From NCBI GenBank assembly GCA_021155205.1, contig JAJNPS010000018.1:1-64000 (forward strand): a stretch of 64,000 nt of DNA, written 5' to 3'. The DNA comes from Rhodobacterales bacterium (GTDB lineage: Bacteria; Pseudomonadota; Alphaproteobacteria; Rhodobacterales; Rhodobacteraceae). Below the pieces are notes generated by a model. The model was not told the DNA's origin. It did not search any database and saw only the letters and a list, made by a program, of their open reading frames with translations. Shown here piece after piece: positions 5,492 to 15,756 of this stretch. The first letter of the stretch is position 1. Each line of letters starts with the position of its first letter. Both the position numbers and the translations under genes were made by a program.

Positions 5492-7836
5492 CAGAACTTG
5501 GTCGAGATGGTCAGGTCGAAATTCTGTTCCTTGTCGTAGTCTTCCTTGATCAGCGCCCTGGAGAAGTTAAACCGCAGCGGCCCGATGGGCGTGGTCCAGA
5601 ACACGGACAGGCCGACCGACGACCGCAGGTTCATGCTGTCATCCACGGGTCCGCCGGTGCCGGCGATATTGTCCAGGCTCCAGACCGAACCGACATCGAA
5701 GAACGCCCCCCCGGTGATGCCGTATTCCTCGGGCAGGCCCAACGGGAAATCGGCCTCGAAGCGCGCGACGGCAAACATGTTGCCGCCCAGCGCATCGCGG
5801 TTGACGGCGGTCAGATCGCGCGGGCCGATACCGTTGGGTTCAAATCCGCGAATCTTGCCATTGCCGAAAAAACGTTCGCTGACACTGCTCGGCTCGTTGC
5901 CAAGGGTACTGATGACGCCGCCTTCGAACACGGCGCGCAACGTCACCTCTTCGTTCATCACGCGACGCTCGGCCAGCGCGAGGCCGGTGGTGGAGATATA
6001 GCTGGTATCCCCGCCAAGCCCCGCAAATTCCTGGCCAAAGCGCAACAGCACCCCGCCCAGGGGATTGGTCCCCGACACCCGCGAATCGTATTCATAGGTA
6101 TAGCCCAACGCGCCGGTCTGCAGCGCGCCGCGCGCCTCTTCGGCGATCAGGATGGTAGAGCTGTCCGGCGAGACGTTGAAAATCTCATCCTGCGAGATGC
6201 GGAATTTCAGGTCCAGCCGCCCAAGTTCGCTGACCGGAAACCCGATGCCGGCCGAAAAGCCCAGGTTGCGCGTGTCATAGAAAGCATTGGAGTTGTTGGT
6301 CGTGCGGTAATAGCCGCCGACCGTGAATGACAGGTCGCGCCCGAGGAAGGCCGGTTCGGTAAAGCTGAACGAGGTATTGGCATTGTCGGTGCCGCTGGAC
6401 ACGTTCACCGCCAGTGCCTGCCCGCGGCCCAGAAAGTTGGTTTCGGAAAACCCGATGTTCAGGCCGACACCCGTTGACGCGCCATAGCTGACACCAAAGC
6501 TGAGCGACCCGGTCGGCTGTTCTTCCACGCCGACCTTGACGACAACCTGGTCAGGGTTGTTGCCGGGCTGCGCATCCACGGCAACATCCTTGAAAAAGCC
6601 CAGGGCCCGGATGCGTTCGGCCGACTGGCGTATTTCGCGTGGGTTGAAGGGGTCGCCTTCGACCGTGCGGAACTGGCGGCGGATGACCTGATCCAGTGTC
6701 GTTGCATTGCCCTCGATGTCGATGCGTTCGACAAAGACCCGCTCGCCCCGCACCAGCACGAACGCGATGTCAAGTGTGCCATTGCGGTCGTCGCGCGTCA
6801 CGCGCGGGTCGACGCGGATGAAATTCAACCCCTTGCGCAGGGCCAGATTCTCCATCCGCGCTATATTTGTGTCGATCAGCGCCGGGCTCCAGGTCTGGCC
6901 GGTGCTGATCCGCTGGACGGCGGCAAATTCTTCGGCGTTGACGCCTTCGACCTCGGACAAGGTGGACACGGCCCCGATCCTGAACTTCTGGCCTTCGCGG
7001 ATGTTGATGGTGACAAAGGTGGCGTCGCGTTCGCGCGTCACATCGCCGCTGGCATCGGCGACCTGCACATCCACATAGCCGCGCGACTTGTAAAAGTCGG
7101 TCAGCAATTGGCGATCAAGATCAAGCCGTTCCGCTACAAAGCTGTCGCGGCGCACAAAGGTGCGCAGCAAGCCTGCCTGTTTGGTCTCCAGCACCTGCCG
7201 CAGCCGGCGGTCGGAAAATGCGCGGTTGCCGACAAACGACAGACGCTCGACCTCAACCACGCGGCCTTCGCCGATCTCGAACACCAGATCGACCCGGTTG
7301 CCGTCGCGGCGGATGATCTTCGGCTGCACGCTGGCGGCAAGCCGGCCCTGCACGCGGTAAACCTCGGCAATCGCCGCCGCATCCTGTTCGGCCACCGCGG
7401 GCGAATAGACGCGCCGCGACTTTGACGAGATCAATTCGGCCAGCGCATCGTCCTTGATCCGCCGGTTGCCTTCAAAGTTGATGACATTGATCGTGGGATA
7501 TTCCTGCACGACGATCCGCAGCGTGCCACCCTCGGGCGTCAGGGCCACCGTCTCAAACAGGCCCGAATTCACGATTCGCTGATAGGCGTCGTTCAATTGG
7601 GCGGCAGAGACCTCCTGGCCCTTGGCGATTCCCGCATAGGACAGGATCGTGGCCTGATCGACGCGCTCGTTGCCTTCGATCACGACATTGGAAAAGGCGA
7701 AGGCCTGCGCCTGTACGGGCGTGAAGAACGTCGCCGAAAGGGTTGTGGTGCCGAAGAAAAGTGCCACAAGCGCAGATCGCGCTGCGGTCCGGCCCGCCAG
7801 CACACGCCAGTCCACGCACCAGAAATTCCGCGCCAT
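5491..7836 (-). CDS. bamA: Outer-membrane protein assembly factor BamA
   Basis: A 781-residue protein and the core of the BAM machine that inserts beta-barrel proteins into the outer membrane. An N-terminal signal ends near QAQAFAF. Five POTRA repeats follow (about residues 47-430; for example FSNVVIEGNERVDQATILSY and VERIDIEGNATTLDQ). The C-terminal half is a beta-barrel. The loop-6 motif appears as IRGF (about residue 662) instead of VRGF/Y, and the chain ends in aromatic Phe (TISTKF), the usual insertion signal. It lies between the small membrane gene 7963-8100 and skp, in the conserved rseP-bamA-skp order. The length is normal for the family. Confidence 0.96.
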   Translation of the reverse strand: MARNFWCVDWRVLAGRTAARSALVALFFGTTTLSATFFTPVQAQAFAFSNVVIEGNERVDQATILSYAGIAKGQEVSAAQLNDAYQRIVNSGLFETVALTPEGGTLRIVVQEYPTINVINFEGNRRIKDDALAELISSKSRRVYSPAVAEQDAAAIAEVYRVQGRLAASVQPKIIRRDGNRVDLVFEIGEGRVVEVERLSFVGNRAFSDRRLRQVLETKQAGLLRTFVRRDSFVAERLDLDRQLLTDFYKSRGYVDVQVADASGDVTRERDATFVTINIREGQKFRIGAVSTLSEVEGVNAEEFAAVQRISTGQTWSPALIDTNIARMENLALRKGLNFIRVDPRVTRDDRNGTLDIAFVLVRGERVFVERIDIEGNATTLDQVIRRQFRTVEGDPFNPREIRQSAERIRALGFFKDVAVDAQPGNNPDQVVVKVGVEEQPTGSLSFGVSYGASTGVGLNIGFSETNFLGRGQALAVNVSSGTDNANTSFSFTEPAFLGRDLSFTVGGYYRTTNNSNAFYDTRNLGFSAGIGFPVSELGRLDLKFRISQDEIFNVSPDSSTILIAEEARGALQTGALGYTYEYDSRVSGTNPLGGVLLRFGQEFAGLGGDTSYISTTGLALAERRVMNEEVTLRAVFEGGVISTLGNEPSSVSERFFGNGKIRGFEPNGIGPRDLTAVNRDALGGNMFAVARFEADFPLGLPEEYGITGGAFFDVGSVWSLDNIAGTGGPVDDSMNLRSSVGLSVFWTTPIGPLRFNFSRALIKEDYDKEQNFDLTISTKF

Positions 7837-7962
7837 TCGCCTGCCCCGTCCCTGTCATTTATCTGACAGCCTGACTATCGGGAAAGACCAGCCTTGTCAA
7901 AAGGCTGCGGTCGGGATCAGGCCAGTGACGACATCTTGTGGATAACTTGGTGGACAAGCCGG

Positions 7963-8100
7963 TCAGGTCTGGACCAGCACCTGACCCAGAAAGGCCCCGG
8001 CCAACAGACCCGCCACGACCGTCAGGCCGGCAAAGATGCGGTCCCAGTTCAGACCCACCAGCAGCGACAGCCCGCGATAGCTTTTCATCACCGTCTGCAT
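7963..8100 (-). CDS. Conserved-looking 45-residue single-pass membrane protein
   Basis: This gene reads MQTVMKSYRGLSLLVGLN and onward. One hydrophobic segment (FAGLTVVAGLLAGAFLGQ, about residues 23-40) follows a basic N-terminal stretch, and the protein ends VLVQT. A strong AGGAGG ribosome binding site lies six bases before the ATG. The gene sits between rseP and bamA on the same strand. A tiny inner-membrane protein within an envelope-biogenesis operon would be easy for gene callers to miss. No function is known to me. The case rests on the ribosome site, the hydropathy and the position. Confidence 0.6.
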   Translation of the reverse strand: MQTVMKSYRGLSLLVGLNWDRIFAGLTVVAGLLAGAFLGQVLVQT

Positions 8101-8186
8101 GGCGCGCCTCCTGATTGCGGATACGCAGGTGCGTATGGACACAATATGGCACCAGTATGGCGTACCGCTATGCCGTCGCGATCAGG

Positions 8187-9515
8187 TCAGACGCAAAAGA
8201 GATCGCTCGACAGTCCAAACAGCATCAGCGACAGCAACAGCATGACCCCGACTGACACCAGCACGCGCAGTGCCTTTTGGTTTGGCGGGCGACGGGCGAT
8301 CGCCTCGTAGGCATGAAACACCAGATGCCCGCCGTCCAGCACCGGGATCGGCAGCAGGTTCAAGAGCCCGATGCCCAGCGACAGCGCCGCCAGTTGCTGA
8401 AAGAACTGTTCCGGCCCGGCCACGGCGGCATCGCCCATGACCGTGGCCATGCCGATCGGACCCGACAGGTTGCAGGTGCTGATCATGCCGGTCAGGATGC
8501 TCCACAGGGCCGACAGAGACGTCGACAGCACATACCAGGTCTGGCTGGCCGAGGTGCTGACGGTTTCCCAAACCCCCGGCGTGCGGGTCTGAAGGTCGAT
8601 CAGCGGCGCGCTTGACAGCCCGACCAGCCAGCGCGTCTCGAACCCGCCTTCGGGCAACGGCACATCGCGCTTGCGCGGCGTCATCGTGGCCTCGAACACA
8701 GCGCCTGCACGCCAGACCGTCAGCGTCACCGGCCTGCCCTCCGTCGCCTTGATGATGCCCGGCAACTGGCGGAACACCTCCACCGGCTGTCCGTTCGCGG
8801 CCAGGATGATGTCGCCCTTGCGCAGGCCCGCATCGCCCGCAGCGGATTTGGGATGCACGTCGCCGACCATCGCGGGCGACGGGTTGGGCGCGTTGATGAC
8901 CAGCCGCTGCCCGTCGCGGTCGATCGTCCAGTCGATCGTGGCGGTATCCGGCAGGGATTTGAACGCGGCGCCGAAGGCTTCGGTCGTCGGGGTCTCGATG
9001 CCCGCCATCGCAAGGATGCGGTCGCCGGGCAGCAAGCCCTGGCCGGTATAGTTTGTCGGTCGCACGGACCCGACAACGGGCGGGTTGGTCGGAACCCCCA
9101 TCGTCACGAGGAAGGTGGCGAGGATCAGGAAGCCAAGGATGAAATTAGCAAACGGCCCTGCGGCCACCGTCAGCGACCGCGCCCAGAGCGGGGCGCCGGC
9201 CATGGTGCGCCGGCGCTCGGCGGCGGTAAAGCCGTCCAGCGCGCCTGCCTGTACCGAGGACGCATCCGCATCGCCCATGAACTTGACGAACCCGCCCAGT
9301 GGGATCGCCGCGATCTGCCATTTCGTGCCGCGCCTGTCCGTGCGGCTGGCCAGAACCGGCCCAAAACCCAGCGAGAACACCTCGGCATGGATCCCGGTCC
9401 AGCGACCGACGATGTAATGGCCGTATTCATGCACCGCGATGATGATCGACAGGGCCACGATGAAGATGACAACGGTCATCGCCAGTCCACCTGCCCCGGA
9501 AAGTAGCTCGATCAA
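8187..9515 (-). CDS. rseP: Site-2 zinc metalloprotease RseP
   Basis: A 442-residue inner-membrane protease that cleaves anti-sigma factors and remnant signal peptides within the membrane. The zinc site HEYGH lies at residues 29-33 in the first transmembrane segment, and the third ligand motif LLPIPVLDGG is in the C-terminal segments. A periplasmic PDZ domain lies between (about residues 200-290, DAGLRKGDIILAANG). The gene is two bases from the dxr stop, so it is translated from the dxr-rseP-bamA-skp transcript. The length is that of the E. coli enzyme. A sigma-E-like stress role is known for the family but no anti-sigma gene is nearby. Confidence 0.95.
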   Translation of the reverse strand: MIELLSGAGGLAMTVVIFIVALSIIIAVHEYGHYIVGRWTGIHAEVFSLGFGPVLASRTDRRGTKWQIAAIPLGGFVKFMGDADASSVQAGALDGFTAAERRRTMAGAPLWARSLTVAAGPFANFILGFLILATFLVTMGVPTNPPVVGSVRPTNYTGQGLLPGDRILAMAGIETPTTEAFGAAFKSLPDTATIDWTIDRDGQRLVINAPNPSPAMVGDVHPKSAAGDAGLRKGDIILAANGQPVEVFRQLPGIIKATEGRPVTLTVWRAGAVFEATMTPRKRDVPLPEGGFETRWLVGLSSAPLIDLQTRTPGVWETVSTSASQTWYVLSTSLSALWSILTGMISTCNLSGPIGMATVMGDAAVAGPEQFFQQLAALSLGIGLLNLLPIPVLDGGHLVFHAYEAIARRPPNQKALRVLVSVGVMLLLSLMLFGLSSDLFCV

Positions 9516-9517
9516 CG

Positions 9518-10720
9518 TTATGCCCCTATTGCCTGTTGCCTGTTGCCCGCGCGTATCCGCGCTGCCTCGCCCGCCCTGATGCGTGCCAGAACGTCCATCC
9601 CCTGAATGTCCTCAAGGGTCAGCGCGGCATTTCCAAGACGCATTTCGCCCGAAAGTCGAGCAAGTGTATCCTCAACCACGCCCGCCATGTCCTGAAACCC
9701 GATGCCGCCACCCAAAAAGTGATCCAGCGCGATTTCCTTGGCGGCGTTGAAGGCCGACCCTGCCAGTCCGCGGATCGCCATCACCTCGCGCGCGAGCCGC
9801 AATGCCGGATAACGCACCGGATCCGGCGCGCGAAAGGTCAGCGTGGCCACCTGCGCCAGGTCCAGCCGCGCCACCGGCAGGTCGGCGCGGTCCGGCCAGT
9901 TCAGCGCATAGCCGATGGAATGGCGCATGTCGGGCGCCCCCATATGCGCCATGATCGCCCCGTCACGAAACCCGACCATGGAATGGATCAGGCTTTCGGG
10001 ATGGATGATGACCTCGATCCGGTCTGGGTCGATCCCGAAATATTCGCGCGTCTCGATCACCTCCAGCGCCTTGTTGAACATCGAGGCGCTGTCGATGGTG
10101 ATGCGCTGACCCATCGCCCAGTTCGGGTGCGCCATCGCCTGCGAAACCGTTGCCGAGGCCAGCGCCTCCAGCGGCCAGTCGCGCAAGGCGCCGCCCGATG
10201 CGGTCAGGATGATGCGTTCGACCGCCGCGATGTCCTCGGCGTTCAGTGCCTGGAAGATTGCCGAATGCTCGGAATCCACCGGCAGGATGCGCGCACCATG
10301 CCGGGCAGCCTCAGCCAGCAGCAGCGGCCCGGCGGTGACGAGGCTTTCCTTGTTGGCCAGCGCCAGCGTGCGGCCATGGCGCAGGGCGCGCAGGCCGGGG
10401 ACCAGACCCGCCGCCCCGACAATCGCGCTCATCACCCAGTCGGCGGGACGGTCGGCAGCATCGGCGATGGCTTGGGATCCGGCGGCGACTTCGGTGGTGG
10501 TGCCTGCCAGCGCGTCGCGCAAGGTTGCAAGATCGGCTGGGTCAGCGCACACCGCAACCTCGGCCCGCAGCGCCCGCGCCATTTCCGCCAGCCGGGCCGC
10601 GTTGCGCCCGCCGGTCACGGCGACCGTGCGGTAGGTCGCAGGCCCGCCCGCGCGCATCAGAAGATCGAACGTCTGTTCGCCGATGGACCCCGTGGCCCCG
10701 AAGATGGACAGGCTGCGCAT
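9518..10720 (-). CDS. dxr: 1-deoxy-D-xylulose 5-phosphate reductoisomerase
   Basis: A 400-residue enzyme of the MEP pathway that converts DXP to 2-C-methyl-D-erythritol 4-phosphate with NADPH. The N-terminal nucleotide site is GATGSIGEQT. ALANKESLVTAG and PVDSEHSAIFQ carry metal and substrate residues, and TASGGALRDWP is the flexible-loop region. Full length for the family. It is flanked by cdsA (3 bp upstream) and rseP (2 bp downstream), which couples isoprenoid precursor supply with UppS and envelope genes in one operon. Confidence 0.96.
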   Translation of the reverse strand: MRSLSIFGATGSIGEQTFDLLMRAGGPATYRTVAVTGGRNAARLAEMARALRAEVAVCADPADLATLRDALAGTTTEVAAGSQAIADAADRPADWVMSAIVGAAGLVPGLRALRHGRTLALANKESLVTAGPLLLAEAARHGARILPVDSEHSAIFQALNAEDIAAVERIILTASGGALRDWPLEALASATVSQAMAHPNWAMGQRITIDSASMFNKALEVIETREYFGIDPDRIEVIIHPESLIHSMVGFRDGAIMAHMGAPDMRHSIGYALNWPDRADLPVARLDLAQVATLTFRAPDPVRYPALRLAREVMAIRGLAGSAFNAAKEIALDHFLGGGIGFQDMAGVVEDTLARLSGEMRLGNAALTLEDIQGMDVLARIRAGEAARIRAGNRQQAIGA

Positions 10721-10723
10721 CGC

Positions 10724-11511
10724 CTATGGCCCGATCGGCAGCGGCACGACGCGGGTCAGCACCATGACAAAGACCATCGCCCCCACCAGCGCGTCGAACC
10801 TGTCCATCAGCCCGCCATGGCCGGGGATCAGGCTTGAGGAATCCTTGACCCCGGTGCGCCGCTTGATCCAGCTTTCGGCAATGTCGCCCATCTGTCCGGC
10901 CAGCGCGAGAAAGGGCGAGATTGCCACCAGCCACCAGGTCCCATACCCTGCCAGTACAAAGCCAAGCCCCACAAGTGCCGCGCCAAGCCAGCCCGCAACC
11001 GTCCCCGACCAGGTCTTTTTCGGGCTGACGGCGGGCCAGAATTTCGGGCCTCCCAGCAGCCGGCCCGCGAAATAGCCCATCACATCCGACGCGATTACCA
11101 CGCCAATCAGCCAAAGGATCGCCGGCGTGCCGCTTTCGTCGCGCAGCACGAAAAGGCCGTGACCCGCCACCATGATCGCCACCGCCAGGAGTGCGGCGGC
11201 CAGCCGGTTCCGGCGCGGCGTCAGATAGAATGCCAGCGCCATGACCGGGAAGAGCCAATAGGCCGGGACCGACGGCCAACCTTCGTCCAGGATCAGGCTC
11301 AGCGCGGCAAGGGCTGCCAGCGCCAGCGCACGGATGCTGTCGCCGGGGGCCGTCATCAAGGCCAGTTCCCAGACCATGATCGCGGTCAGCGCCGTGATCA
11401 GGACCAGGAACCACAGCCCGCCCAGCCAGATTTCCACCGCCCCCACCGCCAGCATCACTGCCGCCGAGATCAGCCGGGGCCGCAGATCGCCCCAGCGGCC
11501 CGGGGCGCTGT

Positions 11512-11515
<4 letters not shown>
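10724..11515 (-). CDS. cdsA: Phosphatidate cytidylyltransferase
   Basis: A 263-residue multi-spanning membrane enzyme that makes CDP-diacylglycerol from phosphatidic acid and CTP. The C-terminal CDS signature is present (SWIKRRTGVKDSSSLIPGHG, then GLMDRFDAL), preceded by SDVMGYFAGR and SPKKTWSG. The start is placed at ATG 11515, giving MNSAPGRWGDLRPRLIS. It overlaps the uppS stop by ATGA. A longer frame would run inside uppS and has no family sense. It feeds phospholipid synthesis for the envelope genes downstream. Confidence 0.93.
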
Positions 11516-12264
<749 letters not shown>

Positions 12265-12334
12265 GCATCACCCTTCCTGCGCCCGAATCCCAAGATCCGG
12301 CACCCGCCCGGATATCAATCCGCATCACCATGTC

Positions 12335-12892
12335 CTAGACCTGCATGATTTCTTGCTGCTTGTGTTCCAGCGCGCGATCGACGGCGGCGATGGCCTTGTC
12401 GGTCAGCTCCTGCACCTCTTCGGACCACATCTTCTGGTCGTCCTCGGACATTCCCTTGGCCTTCTTGATCTGGTCCATGCCGTCGCGGCGGACATTGCGG
12501 ATCGCGACCTTGGCGTTTTCGGCATAAGTTCCCGCGACCTTGGACAATTCGCGCCGGCGTTCCTCGTTCAACTCGGGGATCGGCAGGCGGATCAGCGGGC
12601 CGTCGGTCACGGGATTGATGCCGATGCCGCTTTCGCGGATGGCCTTTTCGACCTTGGCGATCATGCCCTTGTCCCAGACGTTGATCACCACCATCCGCGG
12701 CTCCGGCACGTTCACGGTGCCAAGCTGGTTGATCGGCGTCATCTGGCCATAGGCATCGACCAGGATCGGTTCGACGATGGAGGCGGAGGCGCGGCCGGTC
12801 CGAAGGCTGGCAAATTCGGTCTTGAGCGCGTTCATCGCGCCGTCCATGCGCCGCTGCAGCGCGTCGGTGTCAATTTCGATATCGTCGGCCAT
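12335..12892 (-). CDS. frr: Ribosome-recycling factor
   Basis: A 185-residue factor that, with EF-G, splits the post-termination ribosome. The sequence MADDIEIDTDALQRRMDGAM and the later LRTGRASASIVEPI and PINQLGTVNVPEPRM are canonical for RRF. Two starts are adjacent, GTG 12895 and ATG 12892; the ATG is chosen because family members begin at that point, and the difference is one residue. The gene follows pyrH with a 72-bp gap, the common pyrH-frr order. Confidence 0.95.
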   Translation of the reverse strand: MADDIEIDTDALQRRMDGAMNALKTEFASLRTGRASASIVEPILVDAYGQMTPINQLGTVNVPEPRMVVINVWDKGMIAKVEKAIRESGIGINPVTDGPLIRLPIPELNEERRRELSKVAGTYAENAKVAIRNVRRDGMDQIKKAKGMSEDDQKMWSEEVQELTDKAIAAVDRALEHKQQEIMQV

Positions 12893-12964
12893 CACGTTTG
12901 TCCCAAGTTCCGTCGCAAGGATTTCGCGTTCTATAGCAGCAAGCCGCTCCCCTGGTACAGAGGA

Positions 12965-13747
12965 TCAGCCAGCCGCCATCCCGCCACCTGCGTCCTCACG
13001 CCGCCGCGGCGCCTCGGCCTGCACCCGCGTATAGGTGCCCTGCCCCGACAGGATCGTCTTCAGACCACCCGGCTCGTCCAGCGAAAAGACGATGATCGGC
13101 AGGTCATTGTCACGGGCCAGGGCAATGGCGCTGGCATCCATCACGCCAAGATGCTTTTGCAGCACCTCGTCATAAGTCACGATGCCGTAGCGTCTGGCGT
13201 CGGGGTGTTTCTTCGGATCCTTGTCATAGACGCCATCGACCTTGGTGCCCTTGAAGATCGCCTGGCAGGCCATCTCGTTGGCGCGCAGGGTCGCAGCAGT
13301 GTCGGTGGTGAAATAGGGGTTGCCGGTGCCTGCGGCAAAGATGACGACGCGTTTTTTCTCCAGATGGCGCACTGCGCGGCGGCGGATGTAGGGTTCGCAC
13401 ACCTGGTCCATCGGGATCGCGCTGATCACGCGGGTAAAGACACCGAGGGATTCGAGTGCCGCCTGCATGGCAAGGGCGTTCATCACCGTGGCCAGCATCC
13501 CCATGTAGTCGGCCGTGGTCCGCTCCATCCCCTGCGCCGACCCCTGCAGGCCCCGAAAGATGTTGCCGCCGCCGATGACCATGCAGATCTCGACGCCAAG
13601 GTCATGTACCGACTTTACCTCGCGCGCGATGCGCTGCACGGTCGGGGGATGCAGGCCATAGCCTTGATCCCCCATCAATGCCTCGCCCGAGATTTTCAGC
13701 ATCACCCGGGAGTAGGTGACGCCGGTTTCGGGGCCTTGATCGGTCAT
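12965..13747 (-). CDS. pyrH: Uridylate kinase
   Basis: A 260-residue UMP kinase of the amino-acid-kinase fold. It has LKISGEALMG, MVIGGGNIFRG, and the allosteric or UMP-binding region RTTADYMGMLATVMN, with DKDPKKHPDA near the C-terminus. The start is ATG 13747 (MTDQGPETGVTYSRV), which follows an in-frame extension (MPTKVRNDSRENP) that does not match the family. It is the first gene of the leftward core operon and lies about 100 bp from the divergent miaA, so its promoter is likely in 13748-13853. Confidence 0.94.
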   Translation of the reverse strand: MTDQGPETGVTYSRVMLKISGEALMGDQGYGLHPPTVQRIAREVKSVHDLGVEICMVIGGGNIFRGLQGSAQGMERTTADYMGMLATVMNALAMQAALESLGVFTRVISAIPMDQVCEPYIRRRAVRHLEKKRVVIFAAGTGNPYFTTDTAATLRANEMACQAIFKGTKVDGVYDKDPKKHPDARRYGIVTYDEVLQKHLGVMDASAIALARDNDLPIIVFSLDEPGGLKTILSGQGTYTRVQAEAPRRREDAGGGMAAG

Positions 13748-13853
13748 GGGATTTTCCCGGCTATCGTTTCGGACTTTGGTTGGCACGCAAAATGTCGCAA
13801 AACGGGGGCGGGTTCAACCGACGATCCGGGGCCCTTGACGGGGTGACGGCAGG

Positions 13854-14753
13854 ATGAACGGACCGCAGGAACTTGCCCAGGTGTCGCGCGCGGCCCCCGT
13901 CCTGATCGCAGGGCCCACGGCCAGCGGCAAGTCTGCGCTGGCGCTGGCGCTGGCGGACCGCGACGGGCGCGTCATCATCAATGCCGACGCGCTGCAGGTC
14001 CATAGTGCCTGGCGTCTCCTGTCGGCGCGCCCGTCCCCGCATGACGAGGACCGCGCGCCGCACGCGCTTTATGGCCATGTCGGCAAGAAGGACGCCTATT
14101 CGGTCGGCCACTGGCTGCGCGAGGTCGCACCGCTGCTTGCACAACCCGTGGTCATCGTGGGCGGTACGGGCCTTTACTTCATGGCCCTGACCGAGGGGCT
14201 GGCGGTGATCCCGCCGATCCCGCCCGAGGTTCGGGCCGAGGCCGACGCGCGCCGTCTGGGCGGGGGCATCGCGGGGATGATCGGCGAACTGGACGCGGCG
14301 ACGGCCAGCGGCATCGACCTTGCCAACCCCGCGCGCATCCAGCGCGCCTGGGAGGTGTGGCGCGCAACGGGGCGCGGGCTTGCCGACTGGCAGCGCGACA
14401 CCGGCCCGCCCCTGCTGCCCTTGGCCGAGGCGCAGGGTTTGGTTCTGCAGGTTGACCGCGACAGGCTGAACGGCCGAATCGACGCACGCCTCGACGCGAT
14501 GATGGTCGCGGGGGCGCTGGACGAGGTCAGGGCCAACGCCGCCGATTTCGACCCGGCAACGCCCTGGGCGCGGGCCATCGGTGCGGCGGAACTGATGCAG
14601 CACCTGACCGGCGCGCTGACGCGCGACAGCGCGGTTGCGCAGGCAAAGCTGGCAACGCGCCAATACGCCAAACGCCAGCGGACATGGTTTCGCAGCCGCA
14701 TGCGGGGCTGGACTGCGCTGCAATCGGAGACCGATGACGGGAAAGGCGCTTGA
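13854..14753 (+). CDS. miaA: tRNA dimethylallyltransferase
   Basis: A 299-residue enzyme that adds dimethylallyl to A37 of tRNAs reading UNN codons. The P-loop GPTASGKSALA is near residue 20. INADALQVHSAWRLLSARPS carries the conserved Asp. GGTGLYFMALTEGL and YAKRQRTWFRSR complete the family motifs. Its substrate comes from the isoprenoid pathway, whose dxr lies in the divergent operon. The start is ATG 13854. Length is normal. Confidence 0.94.
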   Translation: MNGPQELAQVSRAAPVLIAGPTASGKSALALALADRDGRVIINADALQVHSAWRLLSARPSPHDEDRAPHALYGHVGKKDAYSVGHWLREVAPLLAQPVVIVGGTGLYFMALTEGLAVIPPIPPEVRAEADARRLGGGIAGMIGELDAATASGIDLANPARIQRAWEVWRATGRGLADWQRDTGPPLLPLAEAQGLVLQVDRDRLNGRIDARLDAMMVAGALDEVRANAADFDPATPWARAIGAAELMQHLTGALTRDSAVAQAKLATRQYAKRQRTWFRSRMRGWTALQSETDDGKGA

Positions 14754-14832
14754 TTGTTTCGGATTTGTCGAAAAGACTGTAGAAATCGGATGATTGTCCC
14801 GGGATTGACAGATTGATTGTTCATTGTCCGGG
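14752..14832 (+). promoter_or_regulatory. Region with three GATTGT/CATTGT-type direct repeats upstream of araC-like gene
   Basis: GATTGTTTCGG at 14752, GATTGTCCCGG at 14792 and CATTGTCCGGG at 14822 are imperfect direct repeats spaced 40 and 30 bases apart. They lie in the gap between miaA and the AraC-type gene. AraC proteins bind direct repeats, so self-regulation is possible. No convincing -10 element was seen. Confidence 0.25.
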
Positions 14833-14958
14833 CAAATTGGCCATATCCTCCTGCCCATGCCGGGGCGCTCCCCCCGCGTGCCGCATTTTTTGCTTGGGTT
14901 CGCGCGGTATCCCGGTCTATCTCTGGGCGGTCAGGACGAACGCGTCAGGACGAGGGGC

Positions 14959-15756
14959 ATGCAGAACGTGACCAACATTTCGCAACTGCGCCTGGTGGCG
15001 ATCCCGCGGCTTGCCGCGGGCGGTCGCTGGCGCGTCGAGGCGATGCGGTCCCTGTCCGAGCCATGCCTTCTGTGGTTCACCAAGGGCCAGGGACGGATCA
15101 CCCTGCAGGGCTCGACCCGCGGCTACACCACGCACAACGCGATCTTTATCCCGGCAGGCACGATGCACGGCTTTGAAGCCGGGCCGCAGGTGTTCGGCAC
15201 GGCGGTCTTTTTCGGACGCGACTGCGATGTGACGCTGCCAAAAGAGGTGCAGCACCTGCGCATCCGCGAGGTCCACGCCCAGCAGGAACTGAACATCATC
15301 CTTGACGCCATCCAGCGCGAGATGGACAGCATCAGCCCGGCGCATGACCGGGCGACGCGGCATTATCTGGGGCTGCTCGGGGTCTGGCTGGAACGCCAGT
15401 CGGCGCGGTCCGCACCAGAACAGGGCCGACCCGACGCCGCGCGCCGCCTCGTGGCACGCTATACCGCACTTCTGGAGCGGGACTTTCGCAACGGGCTTGG
15501 CGTCAGCCATTTCGCGGGCGTGCTGGGCGTCACGCCGACGCACCTGACGCGCTGCTGCCAGCAAGCCTGCGGCAGGCCCGCCTCGCAACTGTTGCAGGAC
15601 CGCCGGATCTTCGAGGCGCGCAAGTTGTTGGCGGAAACGAATCTGCCGGTCCGGCGAATCGGCGAGATGCTCGGGTTCAACTCCGCCGCGTATTTCACCC
15701 GCGCCTTTCAGCATGTGACCGGCAAATCACCTACCGCGTTTCGTCGCGCGCCCTGA
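14959..15756 (+). CDS. AraC-family transcriptional regulator
   Basis: A 265-residue regulator. The N-terminal half (about residues 1-140) resembles a cupin-type sensing domain (CLLWFTKGQGRITLQGSTRG, NAIFIPAGTMHGFEAG). The C-terminal 100 residues hold two helix-turn-helix units, with the family ending IGEMLGFNSAAYFTRAFQHV and TGKSPTAFRR. The start is ATG 14959; the longer frame to 14824 adds a tail without family character. The gene stands between miaA and the ABC transporter operon at 16116 and could regulate it, but this is only positional inference. The inducer is unknown. Confidence 0.85.
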   Translation: MQNVTNISQLRLVAIPRLAAGGRWRVEAMRSLSEPCLLWFTKGQGRITLQGSTRGYTTHNAIFIPAGTMHGFEAGPQVFGTAVFFGRDCDVTLPKEVQHLRIREVHAQQELNIILDAIQREMDSISPAHDRATRHYLGLLGVWLERQSARSAPEQGRPDAARRLVARYTALLERDFRNGLGVSHFAGVLGVTPTHLTRCCQQACGRPASQLLQDRRIFEARKLLAETNLPVRRIGEMLGFNSAAYFTRAFQHVTGKSPTAFRRAP

